In this document: in pieces, positions 56,340-64,000 of the stretch
Layout: every line of letters begins with the position of its first letter
Numbering within the stretch: the stretch's first letter is position 1
Translations under genes and position numbers: made by a program
The notes under the pieces: generated by a model
Told to the model about the DNA's origin: nothing
What the model saw: only the letters and a program-made list of their open reading frames with translations
The model's database searches: none
Assembly (NCBI GenBank): GCA_033064195.1
Contig: JARBJD010000223.1
Span: 1-64,000, forward strand
DNA from: Blattamonas nauphoetae
Taxonomy: Eukaryota > Preaxostyla > Oxymonadida
Direction of reading: 5' to 3'
Length of the DNA stretch: 64,000 nucleotides

Positions 56340-57020
56340 TTAGTGGAATGATCCCACGACAAACATGTCTGTGATTGGAGTTGGTCGAGAAAGGCGAGAA
56401 ATGTTGTCAATTCGGAATGACGTTCCTTCTCCTTTGACAGAAAACTGAATAAGTGATGAAATGAAAGAATAGAGAATCAGACTCCGATTCGCACGGATGA
56501 AGGGATTCCTGACATGTAACACCTTCCAGCCTTACCCTTCACAAAGAATTGCACTGTTCGAGGTGTTGAGTCAAGATCAACTTCCATTCGAACACAATCT
56601 CCTTCTTTCAGTTCAGAGTGGCAATATTGACCTGAACGGGATGATGGAGTGCTGAGGTAGAGCCAGCCTAATCTGTTGAGAGCGATAGAGTCTGAGAAGA
56701 TGAGAAGAAGAGAAAAACAGACTTTTGACGTTATATCCGAGTTCCTCACCAATTTCAGGAAGTGGAGATGCTGAATTCATCAAACCAAAACAAATACTTC
56801 CATCTGATCAAGCAATGACGAAGAAAACAGCACACATTTGAATGAGAGAATGGTGATTGTGAGGGAGACGATTCCAGATGTGACGTGATCGGAAAGAACG
56901 ACTGAACTCCAAACAGGATATCCATCGTCATCCTGACCATGAGCTGTGCGGAGGATAGTCGTGCAATCGATGGAAAAATGTGAATGATTAGTGAAATCTA
57001 CAGCTCGACTAGTTCTGAAT

Positions 57021-57215
57021 TGTATTTTAATTATTCAGAAATGAACATAATTGTTCAGAAATGTGTTTTGATTGTTCAGAAATGAACATGATTGTTCAGA
57101 AATGAATTTTAATTTTTCAGAAATGAACATGAATTATTCGTAAATGAACAGTGATTTTTCTGAAATGAACAATGATTATTCGGAAATGAACAGTGATTGT
57201 TCAGAAATGAACGGC
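57021..57215. repeat. Left subterminal array of the Tc1-like element
   Basis: Eight to nine copies of a roughly 20-bp unit, TGATTGTTCAGAAATGAACA with small changes (TTATTCGGAAATGAACA, TTTTTCAGAAATGAACA). The inverted counterpart is at 58990-59190. Such arrays are likely transposase binding sites. Confidence 0.8.
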
Positions 57216-57310
57216 TCTTTTTTGGATTTATTTTTGAGACCACTCGTTTTAGAAAAGACTGACAGAACGAAGGGAAACACTCTTGTGTGGTGAATTATTG
57301 ATGAAGCAGT

Positions 57311-58869
57311 TTATTCTTCAGGTTCTTCCACTCGTGGTCCGTGGTCTGGTGGCATGATTGCTTGCGGACTTGGAGCATGTGGGCCGTTCGAATCGCGGTT
57401 GAACTGTTCTTGTGTTCGATTGAGAGCCAAATCACCTCGGCGAGCGACAATTGGATGAAGTCTGAGAGACACAAATCTGATGGCCGCGGATATCTTCCGA
57501 TGAGGAATTGCACTGAGAGATTCCGAAAGATGAATCCGCAGTTGATCCTCTGTTCTGACATGAGAAGGAATCGAACTCCCACCTTTCCACATGCCAAAGA
57601 CGTACTCGATCGGATTCAACTCACATGAATTTGGTGGAGTGAACAGAGTTGTGTAATTTTTCGATCTGATGAGCTCTTTCACCTCATCCGTCTTGTGCAA
57701 GCCAACATTGTCCATAATCAGTGTGCAGCTTTCATTCGTTCTTCTTTGAAGGGACTCAAAAGTGAGAGGAGGAAATGTTGGAATTCAAGAGCAGACACAG
57801 TTCCTTGAACCCACGTCACATGAACAACACCCCACGCTTCGGAGATCGCTGTGATTGCAGTGAGATTTTCCGTTTGCAATCGACGAACTCGTTGAAGGCA
57901 ACGCTGACCGATTGGAGCACGACCTTGATTTTGGAAGCAGGTCTTGTTGAAGGAAGTTTCGTCGATGTAGACAGCAAATCCACCTTGAGAGAATGTTGTT
58001 GCGTATCGCTGAAGATAGTCGAGTCTCGCGTCCTTTGTTTCCTCCGAATTGCGTTCGTGTTGGAGCAGTTCGACTTTCTTCACAGTGAACTTTGTACACC
58101 CGTGTTCCACCATTTTTGGTGAAGTTAGGTGAGCATTGATTGTCGACACTGCAACGGATGTTCCATGATTCTCCTCGACGAGAGTTTTGAGTTCTTCTCC
58201 CTTCAAGAGTGGGTTTTGAAGAATTGCATCATTCATTGATCGTGAAATTTCTGGAGTGATTTTTCGATAGACTGCTCCCCCACGAGGCTTGGGAGCAGGT
58301 TTTCCAGATGCGATGTTGTTGATTGTTCCTTTCGAGATGTTCCACTTTTCGACAATCAAATCGTACTTCTTCCCTTCCTTCACTTCATCGAGGACCAATT
58401 CGCGTTCACGAGGCGTGAGAATGGTGTATGATCGTCGGGGCTTTGGGGCAGGACGAGAAGTTGGACGACCACGTTTCATCTTCTGAGGAGCTGGTAGTTC
58501 AACAAACTCATGAGGATCTTGTGGAAGAAGAGGTTCAGGTGGGCTTGCACTATCAACTGCTTCAATTCTTTCTGGCAAGAGTCTTCGAAGTTCATCTTTC
58601 GATCGTTTGAGACTTGTTCGAATAAAATCCTGACTGAATCCGCCTGTGAGAAGCCCATCCTGCTGACTTTCCATCCCAGATTCACAATCAACAACTTCAT
58701 CACCAAAGAACCATCCATCCGATTCGTTGAGAGATTGGTATTGTATTTGTCTTTCGGTGATCGATGAGTTTTGAGACTCGTCAGTCTCAGATTCATCATC
58801 GATGAGAGAAAAGGAGCGTTCCATGAAATTTCGCGATGATTTTCCAGAAAAATCTTCTCCGTTTATCAT
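57311..58869 (-). CDS. Tc1-like transposase, one frame change
   Basis: From the first ATG at 58,869: an acidic N-terminus, an AT-hook-like GRPTSRPAPKPRR, helix-turn-helix parts (LTPRERELVLDEVKEG, WNISKGTINNIASG, ISRSMNDAILQNPLLKGEEL) and VYIDETSFNKT with the first catalytic Asp. The frame then shifts by one between about 57,720 and 57,780. LIMDNVGLHKT (second Asp) and NSCELNPIEYVFGMWK (Glu) follow in the other frame. There are 34 residues between the second Asp and the Glu (DD34E). The shift breaks the enzyme unless it is a sequencing error. Confidence 0.88.
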
Positions 58870-58989
58870 CTGATGTCGCAATTGGAAATGGCTACGCGTA
58901 ATTTTTTTAGACAATTTAAGGGTCCGATCAACCTTTTTTCATTTTTCAGAAGCCTGAATATAGCTTCTAAATTGCATCTGGACAACTCA

Positions 58990-59190
58990 TTTTGATCCTT
59001 CATTTATGAAAAATTAGTATTCATTTCAGAAAAATCACTGTTCATTTGGGAAGAATCACTGTTCATTTCTGAACAATCTCTGTTCATTTCTGAACAATTA
59101 TGTTCATTTCTGAAAAATTAAAGTACATTTCTGAACAATTATGTTCATTTCTGAATAATTAAAATCTATTTCTGAAAAATTAAAATGCAT
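58990..59190. repeat. Right subterminal array of the Tc1-like element
   Basis: Inverted counterpart of 57021-57215: repeated TGTTCATTTCTGAACAATTA with variants TTCATTTGGGAAGAATCACT and TACATTTCTGAACAATTATG. Confidence 0.8.
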
Positions 59191-59300
59191 TTCAGAACTA
59201 GTCGAGCTGTAATGGTGGAAATGAATAGAGGCGAATGGGAGCATGATAAAGTGGGCGATTCTCTTTGAAAGGTCGCAAAACACTAATGTGCGTCCCAAAA

Positions 59301-60197
59301 ATTCATTTTTTGCCCAATTACCGTTCTTTATTTCAGTAGACAAGAAATAGGGAAATTATTGAATTTTAAGTTCGATCGCGTTCGATATCGTCCTTTTTTG
59401 TTGAAGACAATAGTGCACACTTTTTGTCACAGAATCTGTTCGAAAACAGAGAAACGATGGAAAACTACATAAAACGCTCATTCTGTGTGAGAGAACCAAC
59501 ACAAAGACATCTATTGTAGAAAAAGACACGAAAAGTTCTGAATGGCAAAATCAACAATCATGATGAATTTAGTCTTCAAGATTGGCGGAACATGTCTAAC
59601 AGAGGTGCTTTGAGGTATCTCTTGATTCAAAACGGTATTTGATGGGAATTAGAGGAAGAGTAGGGCGAACAAAGAGTCAGTGCCCGTTTGTGATCTATAA
59701 GACGAGAAATTTGTGAAAAAAGTTCCGATCGCGAGTGAAAACTGGAGAAAATATCACACAGTGCAAGTGTACAGATTGTCTTCTGGCTGTGAGAAACAAT
59801 CTGTCTCGCCTCAAAAAAGTGCTGAGTGTCTGTCAGTGTGAACGAAATATATGACACAAACCAGGAGAATCACATGTAATGCACGGTATTAGGTCGGTTC
59901 AATCACGAATCTGACAAATGAATACCGTGTGATGAAGAAGGAGTCACCTGAACTTGGAATCTGGAAAAAAGTGAGTGAAAATGGGAAAATCTGGTAATTC
60001 AAACCTTTAACGGGGAGAGAGAGGATGTTTATGTGAACTCTGCTGTTTTCTTTACGATATATAGAGTGGGGATGGAGATAAAACGGAGGCGACCTTTCAT
60101 TTAGAATCGCCCAAGTTCAGGTGACGTAAGACTGGAATTGGAGGTTGTTCTATTTCCCTTGTTCTGTTGTGTTTTCAAAATCATAATTGAACCTGAA
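59301..60197. other. Intergenic stretch
   Basis: No coding region was recognised. The 8-bp AACCTGAA at 60190-60197 is the left target duplication of the adjacent hAT-type element. Confidence 0.45.
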
Positions 60198-61508
60198 CAG
60201 GGTTGTCGGGCCCATCGAAGTGACTTAAGTCGTTAAAAAATGACTTAGTAGTAAGAAGTAGGGAGAAACGACTTACTACTAAGTTCTGAAATTTGTAAGA
60301 TCACTTTTGAGCAAAACATAGTGCTATTTTCGATGAAATGAGATGATCGTGACAAAAAAATGACATTTCTGACGTTGTATTGTGCTTCTGGGCGATGGGG
60401 AAGAGGAAACAGACAGATCAGTGAGTAGGGTTGAAGCGAAACTGAAGAAAGGGAAGAAGGGAAAGAAATACTCTACCGAACATAAAACATACACAAAACA
60501 GGAAATAACGGGCGAGAATAAACGAAATAATGCAAAGTCTGTCGATGAGAACTCCGTATCCCCCGACCAGAAAGACGATACTCGAAGAAAAACCACTTGT
60601 CAGTCGTGGTCTGGTCTGTCTCGAACATACTCTGGAAGTGATGTCTTACAAGGTGATCATCGATCGAAATCTTTGAATAATAGTTACTGAACTCACTACT
60701 GTGAAAAAAGCAAGTCGGTGGAACAGTCTTCGAGTCTAACCAGGAAGAATGGGAGAGTTTCATGTTTGTGTCTAGAGATTGCGTTTTTGTCAAGTCTGTC
60801 CTCCCGCTCTGTCAGAAACAGCAAATTGAATGTAGATTGGCCTGTTAAGCTGTGTCCAGTCGAGGTGGCAATGTCCAGTCCAATGTCCAGTCTCCTATTT
60901 AGGAGCCGAGGGAGTTCAAAAAACCGGGCAATGGGTGAAATCCATGTCATTGCAACAAAATGACTCGAAACTACAAGGGAAGGTGTTCTGTGGGCAGATT
61001 AGAGATATTTCAGCAGATTGAGGTCAATTGTGTCCGGAGAACTTTATTATCGGATGGAAATGGGATGATCATTCCAAACCACATCCTTTTCTCCGCGAAT
61101 TATCAATTCTACAAACATATTCTTGCAGCAATGATCTCAAAGATGGAATAATTGACACAAGGCAAAACAGTGTGATTAGTGACGAATTAAGTGAAAAGAA
61201 GACAAAAGATACGGCAGCCGACCTTCAGCTTGTTGTGATTCTTCTGAATTTCCTTCGACGATTGGCTCAGTCTATTTTAGGGCTGGTTGAGATCTTACAA
61301 ACATCAACAGCGCGTCTATGTATGACCAAAAAAGAGGAGGTGAGACCGTTAACAAGTGTGATCATGATTTAGTGGGAGTTCTTGAGGAAAGCGATTGTGA
61401 AGAATTCCCGGTTGAAGAAGCTGTGTTCAACGACGTTGACTTCGTTGGAGCATTGTCGTGTGGGGGAAATGTTGAATTCTGGAGGTTAAGGAGAAAAGAG
61501 AAGAAGGA

Positions 61509-61886
61509 TCAATGTGGAGAATGTGAAAGAGTATGAAGAACGGAGATATCTCTTGAGAGGACAATGAAGATGAGATGAAATTTCTGGGAATTCATTCTGA
61601 CAAACCTTGTATCGATGATAAATTCTTCTCTTCCATTGTTTTCGTAAAGTATTTCATTGTCCTGAATTTTCGGTTCTTCTTTCTTCTCGACTTGTTTTGT
61701 TGATTCCTTATTTACTTCACCGATTGATTCGGCCATCGTTTGATCAGTTAGAGTTACAACAAGTGCAACAGTGTGTTCTTGTTCAATCTTGTTCTGGCTG
61801 GGTTCTGGAGACTTCACTTCCTTTGGAATCACAACTGTCTTCGAATCTTTCTTCTCAACATCTGATTCCATATTCCTAGCTACCAT
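61509..61886 (-). CDS. Charged, coiled-coil open frame inside the hAT-type element
   Basis: A 125-codon frame, Lys/Glu-rich (EKKDSKTVVIPKEVKSPEPSQN, NKESTKQVEKKEEPK). The same frame stays open upstream to about 61,980 (GRFEQIAKQAEAKRQESEE), so it may be an exon of a captured host gene. No family was recognised. Confidence 0.3.
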   Translation of the reverse strand: MVARNMESDVEKKDSKTVVIPKEVKSPEPSQNKIEQEHTVALVVTLTDQTMAESIGEVNKESTKQVEKKEEPKIQDNEILYENNGREEFIIDTRFVRMNSQKFHLIFIVLSRDISVLHTLSHSPH

Positions 61887-62484
61887 CTCCTCTGATTCTT
61901 GCCTCTTCGCCTCGGCCTGTTTCGCGATCTGTTCAAATCTCCCCTTAACTCCCGATCTATATGTCGAATGTGAAGATATGAATGAGGAGGGTCAAATACG
62001 ATGAAAAATGTCAAAAAATGAATAAGCAAGAGATGCAAACCGATGGCAACAGATCTCCCATCCTAGTGCATATTGGGGAACAATATGCCCGTCGTCTTGG
62101 AGGTTCCCTTTGAAAATACTCTGAGTCCATTTTCTACCAATTCGATGACAGTTGTTCATTTCTTCTCAGAGGAGAAGACGTACGACAGTTCGATCGTGTT
62201 GACTTTTCGCTTGTGGATGAATGAGCACACTGTTCCTGCAAGAGATGGAGAGAAAAAGTGAAGGAAGTGGCTAGAAATTGAAAATAAAGAGAGAAAACAC
62301 TATCAACGGCGACTCAAACTGTTCTGAGTTTGGTCACATCCAGGGGCAGCAAAATGTAGAGATGAAGGCACTACCTCGCTCAAACAAAGTGATGAGGTCT
62401 AAGACTAATCAAAAAAGTGAGAGATGGGTGGTAATATCACACCAACATCGAAATGGAGACGCAACTGTGACCCTTTATAGATGT

Positions 62485-62516
62485 CGATTGGACATCCAGG
62501 ACTGGATGTCCAATCG
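62485..62516. repeat. Perfect 14-bp hairpin
   Basis: CGATTGGACATCCA and TGGATGTCCAATCG flank a 4-nt loop (GGAC). The half-site GTCCAAT/GTCCAGT recurs near 60,830-60,895, 62,600-62,635 and 63,380-63,430 inside the same hAT-type element. Confidence 0.7.
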
Positions 62517-62757
62517 GACAGTCCATTTTTGCCGACTCTTTGAAAACTTCAAAAACGGTATGCACTAATTGAGAAGACATCAGAACAAAAGTATCAGCGA
62601 AATGTCCAATGACATCCAATGACGTCCAATGGTGGGTGGATCAAGCAACTCGTCACTAGAAGAAGAGTATCATCGGATTCTCACCATTTCGCTGATTTTT
62701 AACAGACTATTCTCATTTTCAAGTGAAAGGAAACAAATATATGGAATGAGAGTAATA

Positions 62758-63349
62758 GTGGCGTCACCAATACGTTCCATGTCAACAATTCGTGCTTTTT
62801 TCTGGATTTGTCACTTTTGGTCAAACTAAGAAAAAAATAAAATTTTAGCATTTTCCTCCCACTGGATCCCGAGAAAACCTCACAATACTTTATACAACGA
62901 AACGCCACACATTTTCCTAACATTTGACGATCATTTTTCAAGAACCAGACATCCGTTTGAGACCGAAGAAAAAGCATTATTGTCGTAAACATATCGATAA
63001 AAGATGCTCAAAAAAATAAAAATTTTTGTCCCATGAAATTTTTCTGGGCGAAAAACAGCCTTTTTTCATATCTTCCCCGATACCCAACATTTTTGTTCCA
63101 TTTTTTATTCAAAATGTTCATTTCACCAAACAAACGTTTTTTTGGAAAATTTCATCAAAATCGGTTCACAGGTTGTGAAGTTATGACGAGAACACATGAA
63201 AAAAGTGGTTGAAAAGAGCAATTGTGAGGATTTTTTGGGATCCAGTGAGAGGAAAATTCTAAAATTTTATTTTTTTCTTAGTTTGACCAAAAGTGATAAT
63301 TCCAGAAAAAAGCACGCATTGTTGACATGGAACGTATTGGTGACTCCAC
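62758..63349. mobile_element. 592-bp fold-back (MITE) element
   Basis: Inverted arms of about 120-130 bp: left GTGGCGTCACCAATACG, right (inward) GTGGAGTCACCAATACG, continuing through TTCCATGTCAACAAT, a TTTTTTCTGGA stretch, ACTTTTGGTCAAACTAAG and TCCCACTGGATCCC-type sequence with few mismatches. TA lies on both sides (62756-62757, 63350-63351), as for Tc1/mariner-type MITEs. It is nested in the hAT-type element and so younger than it. Confidence 0.85.
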
Positions 63350-63781
63350 TATAAAATGAACAGGATCAAAATTGAATATCCAATCGAAGTCAATTGTCCA
63401 GTCCAACGCTGGCACCGTCCAATCCAATTAACATGCCAAAATGTAGAGGACTCTGTGATTGAACTTACAATGAAAGATTCTCTTCATTCAGATCATGATC
63501 TGACCCACACATACATTTTCGTATTGGCACAAATAACCTCTCTTGGACCGTAACGATGTTTACTCATAAGACATTGGATTCTTATCGGAGAGCAATACTT
63601 TTGTGCACGATTTGAGATTCTGTCGACGAACGGTTGTTGTTTTCACTTTGATCCAGACCACAAAAAGTGGGAAAAGAGTGAAATTCCTTACTTTTGATTT
63701 TTAACGACTTAGTCTTAAGTCACGAGAAAAAAGCGAAAAGTAAGTCAAATTCCTTACTACTAAGTCATTCCGACAACACTG

Positions 63782-64000
63782 AACCTGAACGTCCCATTCT
63801 GAAACTTCTATCATCTCGTCTGGAGATAACCGTCATCTGGATTTGTCCTTGAACTATTCTCTGTCATGCTCTCTGTGTTAATATGCCTCATTCATGCTGG
63901 GTTGATTGACAGTCTCTTCAAGGGACCGTCGGTACCAAAACATCATCTCGGTGTCCATCCAGATTGTCTGTTTCTTCTGTTCCAAATTGGGGATTTTTGA
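63782..64000. other. Right edge of the window
   Basis: The right copy of the AACCTGAA duplication is followed by about 200 bp with no recognised gene. Confidence 0.4.

Larger units (their letters stand above)
57001..59209. mobile_element. Tc1/mariner-like DNA transposon (DD34E)
   Basis: Inverted ends start CAGCTCGACTAGTTCTGAA and are flanked by TA (56999-57000, 59210-59211). Removal restores the SPRY E frame. Inside both ends lie arrays of an approximately 20-bp motif around TTCAGAAATGAACA. One transposase gene, with a single frame change, fills the centre. Confidence 0.92.
56340..59300 (-). pseudogene. SPRY-domain protein, copy E, frameshifted and split by a Tc1-like element
   Basis: Upstream of the transposon the frame reads HAPIRLYSFPPL and continues after it as DFTNHSHFSIDCTT when one TA is counted. 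Exon 1 ends at 56,836, then a 32-bp intron. Exon 2 (56,803-56,483) is 321 bp instead of the family's 320: an extra T in CTGTTTTTCTCTTCTTCTC shifts the frame. Exon 3 (56,444-56,340) ends SFRIDNISRLSRPTPITDMF. So two independent lesions exist. The 5' start was not found. Confidence 0.8.
60198..63781. mobile_element. 3,584-bp hAT-type element, apparently non-autonomous
   Basis: Ends CAGGGTTGTCGG (left) and CAGTGTTGTCGG (right, inward) are 12-bp inverted repeats with one mismatch. They are flanked by AACCTGAA at 60190-60197 and 63782-63789 (8 bp, as in hAT transposons). Subterminal ACTTAGTAGTAAG/GACTTAAG motifs occur at both ends in inverted order. No hAT transposase was recognised inside, and a fold-back element is nested at 62758-63349. 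Confidence 0.88.

Noticed and set aside
57720-57780. Programmed frameshift in the Tc1-like transposase
   Set aside because: No slippery heptamer with a downstream structure was evident, and Tc1-like elements are not known to use one; a plain lesion is simpler.

Overview
This is eukaryotic DNA, most likely from a small-genome flagellate of the metamonad/oxymonad type. That placement is inference: gene families here resemble, from memory, those of the oxymonad Blattamonas, and no database was searched. The supporting signs are very short introns (mostly 31-65 bp, GT..AG), an intraflagellar-transport gene, and several expanded families: SPRY-domain proteins, ARM-like repeat proteins, and beta-helix receptors with kinase-like tails.

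Layout. (1) About 1-10,750: the right part of a Polinton-like (virus-like) element with two MAPG-start small proteins, a capsid-like protein and its broken paralogue, an S74-chaperone fibre-like protein, and repeat proteins. An AT-rich motif precedes most of these genes, and a tandem array of about 137-bp units lies inside. (2) 10.75-16.1 kb: a weak gene fragment, a ubiquitin-specific protease (-) and, 16 bp away, a divergent signal-peptide membrane protein (+), then SPRY gene A (-). (3) 16.3-35.1 kb: an ARM-like gene, SPRY B and SPRY C, each cut by a DNA element whose ends begin TAGT and which is flanked by a 3-bp TCA duplication. The element in SPRY C is 13.1 kb. It carries an unclassified transposase, a broken dehydrogenase, an ARM/coiled-coil/SPRY gene (itself cut by a pogo-like transposon), an Aquarius-helicase fragment and a complete IFT46 gene. 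(4) 35.4-41.7 kb: a beta-helix membrane protein (-), SPRY D (+), a Ser/Pro-rich protein (-) and a flavodoxin-fold protein (+). (5) 42-56.3 kb: a tandem duplication of a large beta-helix receptor with a degenerate kinase tail. Copy 2 is intact; copy 1 is broken and holds a 2.17-kb hAT-type element. (6) 56.3-64 kb: SPRY E (-), cut by a Tc1-like DD34E transposon, then a 3.58-kb hAT-type element with a nested fold-back element.

The main theme is accessory gene families acting as landing sites for DNA transposons. For five insertions the pre-insertion reading frame can be read through the target duplication, which makes their boundaries unusually secure. The 13.1-kb element with intron-bearing host genes as cargo and the divergent faces of the tandem receptors are the most novel points.
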